DNA of 64,000 bases from an uncultured Pelagibacteraceae bacterium (GCA_902582235.1 CACHQX010000003.1:62001-126000), one strand, 5' to 3'; shown: positions 21,705-31,621, numbered from the stretch's first letter. Translations and numbers: made by a program. The notes: generated from the sequence alone by a model not told the origin.

Positions 21705-22265
21705 ATGTTACTTTTTGTTGGCCTAGGAAATCCTACACCGAATTCTGAAAATAATAGACACAACATCGGTTTTAAAATTATTGATGCAATAAACAATAAA
21801 TTTAAGTTATCAAAACAAAAACCAAAATTTAAAGGTCTTCTTACAACCGGAAACATCAATAATAAAAAAGTTTATGCAATAAAACCTCTAACCTTTATGA
21901 ATAATTCAGGAATATGTATCAGAGAATTAATGGAATACTTTAAAATTGATGCAGAGGATGTAATTGTTTTCCATGATGATTTAGATATTGATTTTGGGAA
22001 AGTTAAAGCAAAGTTTGGGGGCTCAGATGCAGGACATAATGGTATTGCCTCAATTGATAAGTTTATAGGAAAAGAATATTCAAGAGTTCGAATTGGTATT
22101 GGCAAACCAAAAAATAACATAGCAGTAAATGACCACGTCCTGAAAGATTTTGACGATGATGAGAAAACAGAACTTGAATCAATAAAAGAAAATATCACAG
22201 ATAATCTATCAATTCTGATTGAAAAAAAACTGGACTTATTTTCAAGTACCGTAAACAATAAATAA
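21705..22265 (+). CDS. pth: Peptidyl-tRNA hydrolase
   Basis: Pth frees tRNA from prematurely released peptidyl-tRNA in the cytosol. The 186-residue protein has GLGNP at residues 6-10, the catalytic His19 in NNRHNIGF, FMNNSG, and the HDDLDIDFGKVK segment with the catalytic Asp, followed by GGSDAGHNGI. It sits 27 bp after rplY and 4 bp before ychF, the usual order. Confidence 0.97.
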   Translation: MLLFVGLGNPTPNSENNRHNIGFKIIDAINNKFKLSKQKPKFKGLLTTGNINNKKVYAIKPLTFMNNSGICIRELMEYFKIDAEDVIVFHDDLDIDFGKVKAKFGGSDAGHNGIASIDKFIGKEYSRVRIGIGKPKNNIAVNDHVLKDFDDDEKTELESIKENITDNLSILIEKKLDLFSSTVNNK

Positions 22266-22269
22266 TTAA

Positions 22270-23343
22270 ATGGGTTTTAAATGCGGTATCGTAGGTTTGC
22301 CTAATGTTGGAAAATCAACTTTATTTAACGCATTAACAAATTCTACCAAAGCACTTTCTGGAAATTTTCCTTTTTGCACAATCGAACCTAATGTTGGCAT
22401 GGTACCTGTTGTAGACACAAGGCTCGATAAACTTGTTCAGATTTCAAAATCCAAAAAAAAAATTTATACAAGTATTACTTTTGTGGACATCGCAGGACTT
22501 GTAAAAGGAGCCTCGAAAGGTGAAGGTTTAGGAAATAAATTTTTATCCCATATAAGAGAAGTTGATGCGATTATACATCTTTTAAGATGTTTCGACTCCA
22601 CTGATATTCAAAACGTTAATCCTAACGTTAATCCAATTAGAGATTTAGAAATTATAGAGACTGAAATGAAATTAGCAGATTTAGAGTCAATTCAAAAAAG
22701 AATTGATAAAAAAAATAAAAAAAATTTAAATGAAAAAGAATTTGAATTACTTAATCAAGCATTAGAATTAATTAATAATGATAAGCCAATTGATAACTTA
22801 AAGCAGAATTTCGATAAAAATGAGATATCCTCCTCTGGTCTTCTCTCATTAAAACCAAAGTTATACGTATGCAATGTTGATGAAGACAGTATACAAAATG
22901 GTAATAAATATACTGAACAAGTAAAAAAATCTGTAAATATAGAAAATGTTTTAATTATATCAGCTGATATCGAAAATCAAATTAATCAACTAAATAATGA
23001 TGAAAAAGAAAATTTTATGAAAGTTATGGGAATTAAAACAACAGGTTTAAATAACCTCATTAATAAAGGTTATAAATTGTTAGAATTAAATACTTTTTTT
23101 ACATCAGGCCCTGAAGAAAGTAGAGCTTGGACAATTGAAAAAAATAGTTTAGCGCCCACTGCTGCAGGAAAAATTCATACAGATTTTGAAAAAGGTTTTA
23201 TTAGAGCTGAAACTGTCTCGTATGATGATTTTTTAGATAATGATGGTTGGGTCAATTCTAAAAATAATGGTAAAATGAGGTTAGAGGGAAAGGATTATAT
23301 TGTAAAAGACGGTGATATTTTAAACATTCGTTTCAACTCTTGA
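22270..23343 (+). CDS. ychF: Redox-regulated ATPase YchF
   Basis: YchF is an Obg-related P-loop protein that prefers ATP and associates with ribosomes. At 357 residues it has the usual length. Motifs are G1 GLPNVGKST (about 8-16), the G3-like DIAGLVKGASKGEGLGN, and a C-terminal TGS domain (about 275-355). Its last 24 bases overlap the 3' end of convergent petC, so the transcripts form a short antisense pair. Confidence 0.97.
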   Translation: MGFKCGIVGLPNVGKSTLFNALTNSTKALSGNFPFCTIEPNVGMVPVVDTRLDKLVQISKSKKKIYTSITFVDIAGLVKGASKGEGLGNKFLSHIREVDAIIHLLRCFDSTDIQNVNPNVNPIRDLEIIETEMKLADLESIQKRIDKKNKKNLNEKEFELLNQALELINNDKPIDNLKQNFDKNEISSSGLLSLKPKLYVCNVDEDSIQNGNKYTEQVKKSVNIENVLIISADIENQINQLNNDEKENFMKVMGIKTTGLNNLINKGYKLLELNTFFTSGPEESRAWTIEKNSLAPTAAGKIHTDFEKGFIRAETVSYDDFLDNDGWVNSKNNGKMRLEGKDYIVKDGDILNIRFNS

Positions 23344-24102
23344 CCATATTTTTTTCATACTAAAATAGACTAGCACAGTTAGTATGATCAAATAAACGAT
23401 TGCTCTAAATCCTGTTTTGTGCCTTTGCTCTAAATGAGGTTCTGCAGTCCACATAAGAAAACTCGTAACATCTTTTGCCATTTGTTCTTCAGTAGCATTT
23501 GTCCCGTCAGAATATTCTACAAGACCATCAGAAAGTTGTTTAGGCATCTTGATTTTGTTTCCGTACATGTATTTGTTGTAATAAACCCCATCATCTAGTT
23601 TTATATTTTCTGGTGGGTCCACATAGCCTAGTAAAACTGAGTATATATAATCTGCACCGCCTGCTCTTGCCTTCACTAAAACAGACATATCTGGTGGATA
23701 AGCACCTCCATTAGCTGATTTAGCTTCCTCTTCATTGCTGTATGGCATCACAAATTTATCAGAAAGTTTGGCTGGTCTTGTAAACATTTCACCGTCTTGA
23801 TTTGGACCATCAGTAATTTCAAAGCTTGCAGCAATGGCTTTTGCTTCTTTTACAGAAAATTCAGGCCCACCTTTTTCAGACAAGTTTCTATATGAAACAT
23901 ATTTTAAAGAGTGACAAGAAGCACAGACTTCATTATAAACTTGATAACCTCTTTGAAGTGAAGCTCTATCGAATTTACCGAATGGACCTTTGAAAGACCA
24001 GTCAGTTGTCAATAATTTACTTGTGTTTTCTGCAGATATTGAATTTGCAAAATTTGTATTCAAAATTAAAAGGAAAAAAAGAATTTTAAATATTCTTTGC
24101 AC
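23320..24102 (-). CDS. petC: Cytochrome c1 of the bc1 complex
   Basis: Cytochrome c1 carries electrons from the Rieske protein to cytochrome c on the periplasmic face. The 260-residue protein has a signal peptide (about 1-23), the heme c motif Cys60-Ala-Ser-Cys63-His64, a candidate axial Met in the DMSVLVKAR segment, and a single C-terminal anchor helix (about 233-250). Its start overlaps the petB stop by one base. It is the last gene of petABC and converges on ychF with a 24-bp overlap. Confidence 0.97.
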   Translation of the reverse strand: MQRIFKILFFLLILNTNFANSISAENTSKLLTTDWSFKGPFGKFDRASLQRGYQVYNEVCASCHSLKYVSYRNLSEKGGPEFSVKEAKAIAASFEITDGPNQDGEMFTRPAKLSDKFVMPYSNEEEAKSANGGAYPPDMSVLVKARAGGADYIYSVLLGYVDPPENIKLDDGVYYNKYMYGNKIKMPKQLSDGLVEYSDGTNATEEQMAKDVTSFLMWTAEPHLEQRHKTGFRAIVYLIILTVLVYFSMKKIWSRVETNV

Positions 24103-25370
24103 TATAACTTCTCTTTTCTTACATCCGTATTTTTTGCCATTGCAAGATCTGCCGATCCTCCTAAAACTGGACTAGTAATACTTAAAGGTAAAGGTGTTGT
24201 TTTTTCAATTTTACCCAAAATTGGAAGTATCAATAAAAAATGTAAAAAGTAATATGCGGTAGCTACTCTTGCAATTAATAAATATAATCCCTCTGCTGGC
24301 ATTGCCCCTACATAACCTAATATTAAAACATCGATTACAAGTATCCAGTAAAATTGTTTGTATAACGGTCTAAATACTGCTGATCTTACTTTTGAAGTGT
24401 CTAACCATGGTAATGCCGCTAAAATAAATATCGCTGATAACATTGCAACAACTCCTAATAGCTTATCAGGAATTGATCTTAGGATTGCGTAAAATGGTAA
24501 CAAATACCACTCTGGTACAATATGAGCTGGGGTTACTAACGGGTTCGCTTCTATATAATTGTCTGCATGTCCAAGAATATTTGGAGAGTAAAATACAAAG
24601 AAGGCAAATACAATCATAAATAAAAGTAATGCAAATAAATCTTTTATTACAATGTAAGGATGGAAAGGCACAGTATCTTTAGAGGGCTTTTGAATATCTA
24701 TACCTACAGGATTATTATTACCTGGAACATGAAGTGCCCAAATGTGTAAAACAACCAGACCCAAAATCAAAAAAGGTATAAGATAGTGTAGTGTAAAAAA
24801 TCTTGTCAACGTTGGATTGTCCACTGAGTAACCGCCCCATAACCATGTAGTTATACTTTCACCAACTAAAGGAATAGCACTAAACAAATTAGTAATAACT
24901 GTAGCACCCCAAAAACTCATTTGTCCCCAAGGTAATACATAACCCATAAAAGCTGCGGCCATCATTAATAAGTAAATCATAATTCCCAAAATCCATATAA
25001 TCTCTCTTGGGGCTTTATAAGACCCGTAAAACAAAGATCTAAATATGTGAATGTAAACTGCTAGGAAAAACATTGAAGCTCCGTTTGCATGAATATATCT
25101 TATGAGCCATCCATAGTTTACGTCTCTCATAATGTGTTCAACGCTACTAAAAGCTAAGTCTGCATGAGCTATGTAATGCATAGCCAAAACAAGACCTGTT
25201 ATAATTTGAGTAATTAAACAAAATGTTAAAATACCCCCAAACGTCCACCAATAGTTCAAATTTTTAGGAGTTGGGTAATCTGTTAAATGATTTGCTAGAG
25301 TCAGCAAAGGTAACCTATCATTAAACCATTTTCCAAATTTTGATGATGGTGTGTAATTGTGATCGCTCAT
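24102..25370 (-). CDS. petB: Cytochrome b of the bc1 complex
   Basis: This is the membrane core of quinol:cytochrome c oxidoreductase, holding hemes bL and bH. The 422-residue protein is of the full-length bc1 type, with eight expected helices. It has the heme-ligating His pairs (HYIAHAD and RYIHANGAS on one side, [20 protein letters not shown] on the other) and the Qo-site PEWY in [15 protein letters not shown]. It begins one base after petA and ends one base into petC. Confidence 0.98.
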   Translation of the reverse strand: MSDHNYTPSSKFGKWFNDRLPLLTLANHLTDYPTPKNLNYWWTFGGILTFCLITQIITGLVLAMHYIAHADLAFSSVEHIMRDVNYGWLIRYIHANGASMFFLAVYIHIFRSLFYGSYKAPREIIWILGIMIYLLMMAAAFMGYVLPWGQMSFWGATVITNLFSAIPLVGESITTWLWGGYSVDNPTLTRFFTLHYLIPFLILGLVVLHIWALHVPGNNNPVGIDIQKPSKDTVPFHPYIVIKDLFALLLFMIVFAFFVFYSPNILGHADNYIEANPLVTPAHIVPEWYLLPFYAILRSIPDKLLGVVAMLSAIFILAALPWLDTSKVRSAVFRPLYKQFYWILVIDVLILGYVGAMPAEGLYLLIARVATAYYFLHFLLILPILGKIEKTTPLPLSITSPVLGGSADLAMAKNTDVRKEKL

Positions 25371-25371
25371 T

Positions 25372-25884
25372 TTAACCTATCTTAATCGTGTTACTGTTTA
25401 CAAATTCGTACTTTGGAATTTCTAAATTGGTTGGGGCTGGACCTTTTCTTATTCTTCCAGATGTATCATAATGTGAACCATGACATGGGCAAAACCAGCC
25501 ACCATATTCACCTTTGTCACCAAGTGGCACACATCCTAAATGAGTACAAACACCTAACATAACTAACCACTCTGGATTTTTCGCTCTGTCCTCATCTTTC
25601 TCAGGATGTTTTAAATCAGAAATGATTACGTTTCTTGCTTCGTTAATTTCATTTTCTGTTCTTCTTTTTATAAATACAGGTTTGCCTCTCCACAAAACAG
25701 TAACTGACTGGCCTGGCTGCAAACTACTTACATCTACTTCTGTACTAGCAAGGGCCTTGACAGAGGCATCTGGATTCATTTGATCTATTAAAGGCCACGC
25801 CGCAGCTCCCGCACCAACTGCTCCTACAGCAGCTGTAGCTGTAAAAATAAAGTCTCTTCTATTAGGTTTTTTTTCGTCTGACAT
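25372..25884 (-). CDS. petA: Rieske iron-sulfur protein of the bc1 complex
   Basis: This subunit takes the first electron from ubiquinol. The 170-residue protein has a twin-arginine motif (RRDF at residues 9-12) before an Ala/Gly-rich membrane helix, as expected for Tat-inserted Rieske proteins. The 2Fe-2S ligands are Cys113-Thr-His115 and Cys132-Pro-Cys134-His135, with Cys118 as the disulfide partner of Cys134. It is the first gene of petABC. Its predicted promoter overlaps a perfect 22-bp palindrome, suggesting specific control. Confidence 0.98.
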   Translation of the reverse strand: MSDEKKPNRRDFIFTATAAVGAVGAGAAAWPLIDQMNPDASVKALASTEVDVSSLQPGQSVTVLWRGKPVFIKRRTENEINEARNVIISDLKHPEKDEDRAKNPEWLVMLGVCTHLGCVPLGDKGEYGGWFCPCHGSHYDTSGRIRKGPAPTNLEIPKYEFVNSNTIKIG

Positions 25885-25900
25885 TAATACTTAATTTATT

Positions 25901-25922
25901 TATTATATGATTTCATATAATA
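25901..25922. promoter_or_regulatory. Perfect 22-bp palindrome, candidate operator between petA and trmL
   Basis: The arms TATTATATGA and TCATATAATA are exact reverse complements separated by two T. The element covers the predicted petA -10 and start site, where a repressor would block transcription, and lies 27 bp before the trmL ATG. It does not match operator consensuses I know. A hairpin or terminator role is less likely, since it precedes both genes. Confidence 0.5.
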
Positions 25923-25947
25923 TAAAAGTGGAATTTTTCTATAGCAA
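25919..25947 (-). promoter_or_regulatory. Predicted sigma-70 promoter for petABC
   Basis: On the minus strand TTGCTA (25947-25942), a 17-base spacer and TATATT (25924-25919) form a good promoter. Predicted transcription starts near 25912, about 28 bases before the petA ATG. The -35 lies directly before the trmL start, and the -10 overlaps the 22-bp palindrome at 25901-25922. Confidence 0.5.
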
Positions 25948-25949
25948 GA

Positions 25950-26408
25950 ATGACACATAATAACACAAAATTAACAGCTAAAATTGCTCTCTATCAGCCT
26001 GACATTCCTCAAAATACTGCATCCATAATAAGAACTTGCTCATGTTTGGGTGTAAAATTGGAGATTATTGAACCATGTGGCTTCACTTTTCATGACAAGC
26101 GTTTTAGAAGAGTGGTAATGGACTATTTAGATGAAAAAATGATTAAAATTTACGAGAATTCAGATCAATTTTTTGAAGCTAAGAAAAACTCAAGAGTGGT
26201 ACTAATGACTACTAAAGCTAAAGATTCGTTCAAATCATTTAAAATAAAAAAAAATGATACTTTTTTATTTGGTAGAGAAAGTGCAGGTGTTCCAAAGAAT
26301 ATTCATCATGAAGTAGACAAAAGAATAAAAATACCTCTTCTTAAAAAAAAAAGATCATTAAACTTATCGACAACTGTATCTATGGTGGTGTCGAAATTAA
26401 TATTATAA
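25950..26408 (+). CDS. trmL: tRNA (cytidine(34)-2'-O)-methyltransferase, SPOUT family
   Basis: TrmL methylates the wobble ribose of certain leucine tRNAs using SAM. The 152-residue protein has the knotted SPOUT features: IALYQPDIPQNTASIIRTC at the N terminus, LFGRESAGVP near residues 110-119, and the C-terminal LNLSTTVSMVVSKL. It diverges from petA across 65 bp and is followed after 12 bp by hemF, probably in one transcript. Confidence 0.93.
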   Translation: MTHNNTKLTAKIALYQPDIPQNTASIIRTCSCLGVKLEIIEPCGFTFHDKRFRRVVMDYLDEKMIKIYENSDQFFEAKKNSRVVLMTTKAKDSFKSFKIKKNDTFLFGRESAGVPKNIHHEVDKRIKIPLLKKKRSLNLSTTVSMVVSKLIL

Positions 26409-26420
26409 TCAAATTAATCT

Positions 26421-27248
26421 ATGGAAGAAAATATTAGAAAAAAGTTAGCGCGAAATTGGTTTTTAACAATTCAAGAATTAATTTGCCACGAAATTGAGAA
26501 TATTGAAAATGGATCCTCTTATTTTAAAACGAAGGCGTGGTCTAGAAGCGAAACAAAAGATGAAGGAGGTGGAAAATCAAAGCTTCTTAAAAACGGAAAA
26601 GTTTTTGAGAAAGTAGGTGTAAATTTTTCTGAAGTATATGGAAATTTTTCAAATGAATTTAAAAAAAAAATACCTAGATTTAACAATAGTAAAGATTTTT
26701 GGGCATCAGGAATATCAATTGTTATGCATATGAAAAATCCTTATATCCCAGCAATGCATTTTAATACGAGATACATAATTACAGATCATGGGTGGTTTGG
26801 TGGAGGGATGGATTTTACTCCGTGCTTTAAAGACTCAGCGCTAGAAAAAATTGTTGAGAAAAAATTAAAAATGATGTGCAATAAACATGGCAAAAATTAT
26901 TACAAAAAATATAAAAAATGGTGTGATGATTATTTTTATTTACATCATAGGAATGAACCGAGAGGAATTGGAGGAATATTTTTTGATTATAAGAAGGAAA
27001 ATTGGGACAGAGATTTTGCTTTTGTAAGAGACGTAGGTATAGTTTTTTCATATTTATTTAAAGAAATAATTGCAAAGAAATTTAAAAAAAGATGGAAAAA
27101 AAAGGACAAACTAATTCAAAATAAAAAAAGGGGTAGGTACGTTGAATTTAATTTGCTACATGATAGAGGTACAAAATTTGGATTACAAACTGGAGGAAAT
27201 GTAGAAGCCATTTTGATGTCTTTACCTCCTACAGCTAATTGGGAATAA
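26421..27248 (+). CDS. hemF: Oxygen-dependent coproporphyrinogen III oxidase
   Basis: HemF converts coproporphyrinogen III to protoporphyrinogen IX with O2, late in heme synthesis. At 275 residues it is slightly shorter than the E. coli enzyme (about 299). Conserved stretches are MHMKNPYIPAMHFNTRYI, WWFGGG-like GWFGGGMDFTPCF, HHRNEPRGIGGIFFDY, and the C-terminal GRYVEFNLLHDRGTKFGLQTGG. It suits an obligately aerobic host, and heme serves the nearby bc1 and oxidase genes. Confidence 0.97.
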   Translation: MEENIRKKLARNWFLTIQELICHEIENIENGSSYFKTKAWSRSETKDEGGGKSKLLKNGKVFEKVGVNFSEVYGNFSNEFKKKIPRFNNSKDFWASGISIVMHMKNPYIPAMHFNTRYIITDHGWFGGGMDFTPCFKDSALEKIVEKKLKMMCNKHGKNYYKKYKKWCDDYFYLHHRNEPRGIGGIFFDYKKENWDRDFAFVRDVGIVFSYLFKEIIAKKFKKRWKKKDKLIQNKKRGRYVEFNLLHDRGTKFGLQTGGNVEAILMSLPPTANWE

Positions 27249-27256
27249 ATTAATTT

Positions 27257-27730
27257 ATGAAAGAGCCGATAACAGTTAATGGACTAACTAAACTTAAAGA
27301 AGAATTAGTTTTTTTAAAAGAGAAAAAAAGGCCAGAAATAGTATCTGCTATTTCGGAAGCTAGGTCACATGGTGATTTAAAAGAAAATGCTGAATATCAT
27401 GCAGCCAAAGAACAACAGTCACATAACGAAGGTCGTATTCAGCAGATTGAGGATATTATTGCAAGGGCAAATGTTATTGACGTAACTAAAATTGAAAATA
27501 TTGGAAAGGTAATATTTGGTTCAACTGTTTACCTAAAAGATTTAGATTCTAATGAAAAATTAACATATAAAATTGTTGGCAAAGATGAAGCTGATCTTAA
27601 AAAAAACCTAATTTTTTTTCAATCACCAATAGGAAAAGGGTTAATAGGAAAAAATAAAAACGATTTAGTTGAAATAAAAACTCCTTCTGGTGAAAAAAAT
27701 TTTGAAATTGAAGATGTCAAATATCTTTAA
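27257..27730 (+). CDS. greA: Transcription elongation factor GreA
   Basis: GreA rescues backtracked RNA polymerase by stimulating transcript cleavage. The 157-residue protein has an N-terminal coiled coil (about 10-75) whose tip carries the acidic pair in [16 protein letters not shown], then a C-terminal FKBP-like domain with [10 protein letters not shown]. Its TAA overlaps the stop of convergent cca in the palindrome TTAA. Confidence 0.97.
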   Translation: MKEPITVNGLTKLKEELVFLKEKKRPEIVSAISEARSHGDLKENAEYHAAKEQQSHNEGRIQQIEDIIARANVIDVTKIENIGKVIFGSTVYLKDLDSNEKLTYKIVGKDEADLKKNLIFFQSPIGKGLIGKNKNDLVEIKTPSGEKNFEIEDVKYL

Positions 27731-28998
27731 TTAAGAACAATTTTCTTAATTTCTTCTTTAGAGATTTTAAAATCATTATCAACCCAAAGTGTCTCTAGTT
27801 CTTTAAGTTTTTTTCCCATTTTTTTTCCAGGTTTGTAATCAAAATTTTTAATTAAAAAATCTGCATTATAAGGAAATTTTGGCAAATCAGTTTTTTTAGT
27901 AATTTTAATCAGATCATTAAGTGCTTTCTCGTTTTTATGAAAAATTAATAATTGCAAAGTTATAAGATCTAAAAGACTTTCTTTTTCACCAAAATATATT
28001 CTTTTTTTCAACTCTCTATCAAAAAAACTTTTCTCTAAACTCATTTGATAATTATCGTGAATATAAAGAAGTCTCTGTTTATCTTGGTTAGAAAAATTGA
28101 ACTTATAAAGTAAATAATTAATATTATTTAAATCTTTGATCATCATAGCACTTAACAATACAATGAAATTCTTGTTTAATTGTATATCCTCAATAAGAAG
28201 TTTGTTTTTGTCAGTTAAAAATGAAGTATTATTTAAACTTGGGAAAACAAGTTCAAGAATTTCTTTTGAAAAATCGTCCTTTTTAAGATTTATGAACCCT
28301 TTGGAAAAAATGATCTTTTTTAATTCATCCATTAATCTTTCTTTAGAAATTTTAAGCAAGCCATCTAAATTTTGTTTGATAATTTTTTTTATTTTTGGCT
28401 CGTGGTCTTTTTTTGAATAGTTTAAGAAAAATCTTATATATCTGAGTATTCTAAGGTAATCTTCTTTGATGCGTCTTGACGGATCTCCAATAAACGTGAC
28501 ACAACCATTTTCTAAATCTTTTCTTCCATTAAAAGGATCAAACACCTCACCATAAATGTTTGAGTATATTGAGTTAAAAGTAAAGTCCCTTCTCTCCGCA
28601 TCTTCTCTCCAATCTTTTGAAAATAATACTTCCGCGTGTCTTCCATCGGTAGATATGTCCTTCCTTAAAGATGTAATTTCAAATTTCTTGTCATCAATAA
28701 TTGCAGTTATTGTCCCATGATTTTTTCCGGTTTCATAAAAGGAAATATTATTTTTCTTTAACGATAGTATAACTTCGTCAGGATTTATGTTTGTTGCCAA
28801 ATCAATATCATCCACAAGCTCATAGCAAAAAATCTTCCTAACACATCCTCCCACATAATAAACATCACTTTCATCTGAAATAGACTTAATTGCATCAAAT
28901 ATTTTTTTTACTGGAAAATTTTTCTGAATATCCAATGTATTCTTTTTAAATAAATCGTTTTTACTGTGGTTAAAAAAGTTATTAATTAATTTAAACAT
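27727..28998 (-). CDS. cca: CCA tRNA nucleotidyltransferase / poly(A) polymerase family
   Basis: This class II nucleotidyltransferase adds or repairs the 3' CCA of tRNAs. The 423-residue protein has [12 protein letters not shown] (GG..R motif, about 47-58), the metal-binding DDIDLATN (Asp-x-Asp, about 64-71), [12 protein letters not shown] (about 131-142) and the RILRYIRFF motif. The C-terminal half is helical and Lys-rich. It lies just downstream of tRNA-Gln on the same strand. That tRNA already encodes CCA, so the enzyme would act mainly in repair on it. Confidence 0.92.
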   Translation of the reverse strand: MFKLINNFFNHSKNDLFKKNTLDIQKNFPVKKIFDAIKSISDESDVYYVGGCVRKIFCYELVDDIDLATNINPDEVILSLKKNNISFYETGKNHGTITAIIDDKKFEITSLRKDISTDGRHAEVLFSKDWREDAERRDFTFNSIYSNIYGEVFDPFNGRKDLENGCVTFIGDPSRRIKEDYLRILRYIRFFLNYSKKDHEPKIKKIIKQNLDGLLKISKERLMDELKKIIFSKGFINLKKDDFSKEILELVFPSLNNTSFLTDKNKLLIEDIQLNKNFIVLLSAMMIKDLNNINYLLYKFNFSNQDKQRLLYIHDNYQMSLEKSFFDRELKKRIYFGEKESLLDLITLQLLIFHKNEKALNDLIKITKKTDLPKFPYNADFLIKNFDYKPGKKMGKKLKELETLWVDNDFKISKEEIKKIVLN

Positions 28999-29001
28999 AA
29001 C

Positions 29002-29076
29002 TGGCTGGGGCGCTAGGATTCGAACCTAGGAATGGCGGTACCAAAAACCGCTGCCTTACCACTTGGCTACGCCCCA
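29002..29076 (-). tRNA. tRNA-Gln (anticodon UUG)
   Basis: Read on the minus strand, 75 bases fold as a cloverleaf. The acceptor stem TGGGGCG pairs with CGCCCCA, discriminator G is followed by an encoded CCA. The anticodon stem GCGGT/ACCGC encloses the loop TTTTGGT with anticodon TTG, and the T arm contains GGTTCGAATCC. It lies 33 bp downstream of ispE and 3 bp upstream of cca, so it may be cut from a longer transcript. It is the only tRNA I found in the window. Confidence 0.96.
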
Positions 29077-29109
29077 AAATTAAATTCTTATAACACAACT
29101 AATCGAAAA

Positions 29110-29940
29110 TTATATAGTTTTAGACATTACAGACCAATATTTTTTGTATTTATTGGTGAATAATTTAGACGCATTTAGTAAGTTTTTTTTAGACTTACAA
29201 TAGGCAACAAAGCTAGAACCAGACCCTGTCATTCTTACAAATTCTATCCCTTTTAAGCTTTTCAAAAAAAATAGTGGTTTGCTAATATTTCTAAATTTTT
29301 TTAATACAATTGGCTCCAAATCATTCTTTTTATTATTTAATTTAAGCAAATTTTTTTTATTTGAAGGTATTTTCTTTGAAAAATTTTTAAATTTTGAAAA
29401 AATATGTTTTGTAGAACATCCAATTTTTGGTTTAAATATAAGCAAATGATAACTCAATCCTTTTTTTAATGATTGAATTGAATTGTTTGAGTTCAAAAAA
29501 ATTGGACCCTTATATAACCCTATTTTTACGTCATTACCTACCATCTCACAAACCTCCAAAATTCTTTTTTTATTTAAAATTATAATTTTTCTTTTTAAAA
29601 AAAAATTTAGAATTGAGGCAGCATTCATAGAACCTCCTCCCATACCTGACTTTTGAGGAATATTTTTTGTAACTTTGATATAGTATTTTTTTTTAATTAG
29701 TCCTTTCCGGTCTAAAATTTTAAGTAAAGTAGAAATAGAATTTTTTTTACTTATTCCTTTAGAGAATTTTCCATCAAATTTTATAAAATGTTTTTTACGA
29801 TTAATTGTCGATATTTCTATTCTATCATGTAGGTCAATAAAGCTAAAAAGAGACTGGATTCTATGAAATTTTTTTTTTTTTGAAACTACGTTTAAAAAAA
29901 GATTAATTTTTGCAAAAGACTTTATTACTTTTCTGTGCAT
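29110..29940 (-). CDS. ispE: 4-(cytidine 5'-diphospho)-2-C-methyl-D-erythritol kinase
   Basis: IspE phosphorylates CDP-methylerythritol in the MEP isoprenoid pathway. The 276-residue GHMP kinase has SFAKINLFLNV at the N terminus with the catalytic-site Lys, the ATP-binding PQKSGMGGGSMNAA (about 90-103), GNDVKIGL with the catalytic Asp, and MTGSGSSFVAY near the C terminus. The protein is extremely basic. Codons 20-24 contain a run of 13 A on the coding strand (plus 29869-29881), a slippage-prone tract in an essential gene. Confidence 0.95.
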   Translation of the reverse strand: MHRKVIKSFAKINLFLNVVSKKKKFHRIQSLFSFIDLHDRIEISTINRKKHFIKFDGKFSKGISKKNSISTLLKILDRKGLIKKKYYIKVTKNIPQKSGMGGGSMNAASILNFFLKRKIIILNKKRILEVCEMVGNDVKIGLYKGPIFLNSNNSIQSLKKGLSYHLLIFKPKIGCSTKHIFSKFKNFSKKIPSNKKNLLKLNNKKNDLEPIVLKKFRNISKPLFFLKSLKGIEFVRMTGSGSSFVAYCKSKKNLLNASKLFTNKYKKYWSVMSKTI

Positions 29941-29947
29941 GTGAAAT

Positions 29948-31621
29948 TTAGGTTTTTTCTATACCATAAATAATCTTTTTTTTAACATCAATTTTCATTT
30001 CATCGTCTGTTTCATCTAAATTTAATACATTGTTCCAAAAATATCTTGCTTGTATTTTTCTGTTTAACATCCAAAGTATGTCCCCGTAATGATCATTCAC
30101 TATCGGATCATATGGCATTAATTCCACAGCTTTCTTCAAATATTTTTCTGCATTCTCAAAATCGTTTATTAAATAATATCCCCATCCCAAAGAGTCTGTT
30201 ATATAAGGATCATTCTTTCTTAAATCATATGCTTCTTTTAACATTTCCATCGAAAGTTCAATTTTATAGTTTCTCTCCAACCAACTATATGCAAGGTAAT
30301 TTAATACGTAAGGATTCTCTCGAGTAATATTTAAAGATTCTAATAAATCTTTATCAGCAGTTTCGTAATCTCCAATCCTTTCAAAGCTGCCTCCCCGCCT
30401 ATATAAAATATCAGCATAAGCTTTTGATCTGTTGTCTAACAAGTCTAATAATTTAGAGTAAATTTTTATCGCCTCATCATATTTTTCAAAACTTTTGTAA
30501 ATTCCACCCATGTCATACAAAATTTTTATATTATTAGTTCTTAATCCATCAAATTTTTTTTCTAAAAAATTGAGTGCTGCTACTTCATTTTCTTGTTTCT
30601 TGATAATTGAAGATTTTTTTTTATTTTTATACCAACTAAAAATAAGATCTTCCTCTGAAATAAAATTCAAAGATTTTAAAGCTAAGTCGAATTTCTTATT
30701 AATTATGTAATTTTCAGCTAATAAACTATTATTAAAATTAAATTCAGGGTTCAAATAATTTGATAAATGAATATAAAAATTTGACTTTTTAAAAAGTTCT
30801 TGTGAAGAATATAAATTAGAAATCAAAAACAAGAATTCGGATATAATATGATGTTCATTTTTACATGAGAACGCTGAAGTAATTTTGTCGTATCTTTTAT
30901 TTTCAATCCACTGTTTTGCTTGAGCAATTAAAATGCTGCTATTCGTATAATCAATTTTATTTTGTAACTCGTTTATTTTATTGAAATCTTTGATTTGAGC
31001 TAAATAATTAACGTAAAAAAAAATATACCTTGAAAAATCTTCAGTATCTTTAATTACAAGCTCTTCAAATAAAAGATCTGTGTTCTCTTTGCCTAAGTAA
31101 CAAGACTGAAAAATCTTTTTTATTTTATCTATTTCACCGAACTGGACATCTTCGTTTTTGTCCATCTTTTTAAATATGATTGTATCTAAATAGTCTTTTA
31201 ATGTCTCTTTGATGATAAGCTCAAGAGTATCAAGCGGAACTTCATCCATTTTCTCCAAGATTAACATCGCATTTGAAAAATCTTTTTTGTTTATCGAATT
31301 TAAAGCTAACAGTACTTTTGCCTCAAAAAAATTTGTTTCGTTAGCTTTTAATTGAATAGCTTTATTAAAAGCGATATCAATTTTATTGTTTAGAACTAAT
31401 GAGATAAGATAGTTTTCCAAATAACTCTCATGAGTTTTAACAAGACTTTTCGTGTTATTTAAATATTTTAACGAATCTTTATCGTCTTGATTATTAATGG
31501 ATATTATTGCTGAAAAATAATTTGATAAATACTTGTGGTTGAATTCAATATTTTCAGTTGTTTTAGCGTAGGAAAAAGTTTGATATAAAAAAATTATTAA
31601 AAAAAAACAAATTTTTTTCAT
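29948..31621 (-). CDS. Secreted or membrane-anchored tetratricopeptide repeat protein
   Basis: This 557-residue protein starts with a signal peptide or anchor (KKICFFLIIFLYQTFSYA), so it probably works in the periplasm. The C-terminal 190 residues contain at least four TPR units, for example ILYDMGGIYKSFEKYDEAIKIY, YAYSWLERNYKIE-like, ITDSLGWGYYLINDFENAEKYL and VNDHYGDILWMLNRKIQARYFW. The N-terminal part is helical with weaker repeats. Proteins of this layout in alphaproteobacteria have no settled function; TPRs suggest a scaffold for envelope complexes. It sits just upstream of ispE on the same strand. Confidence 0.8.
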   Translation of the reverse strand: MKKICFFLIIFLYQTFSYAKTTENIEFNHKYLSNYFSAIISINNQDDKDSLKYLNNTKSLVKTHESYLENYLISLVLNNKIDIAFNKAIQLKANETNFFEAKVLLALNSINKKDFSNAMLILEKMDEVPLDTLELIIKETLKDYLDTIIFKKMDKNEDVQFGEIDKIKKIFQSCYLGKENTDLLFEELVIKDTEDFSRYIFFYVNYLAQIKDFNKINELQNKIDYTNSSILIAQAKQWIENKRYDKITSAFSCKNEHHIISEFLFLISNLYSSQELFKKSNFYIHLSNYLNPEFNFNNSLLAENYIINKKFDLALKSLNFISEEDLIFSWYKNKKKSSIIKKQENEVAALNFLEKKFDGLRTNNIKILYDMGGIYKSFEKYDEAIKIYSKLLDLLDNRSKAYADILYRRGGSFERIGDYETADKDLLESLNITRENPYVLNYLAYSWLERNYKIELSMEMLKEAYDLRKNDPYITDSLGWGYYLINDFENAEKYLKKAVELMPYDPIVNDHYGDILWMLNRKIQARYFWNNVLNLDETDDEMKIDVKKKIIYGIEKT

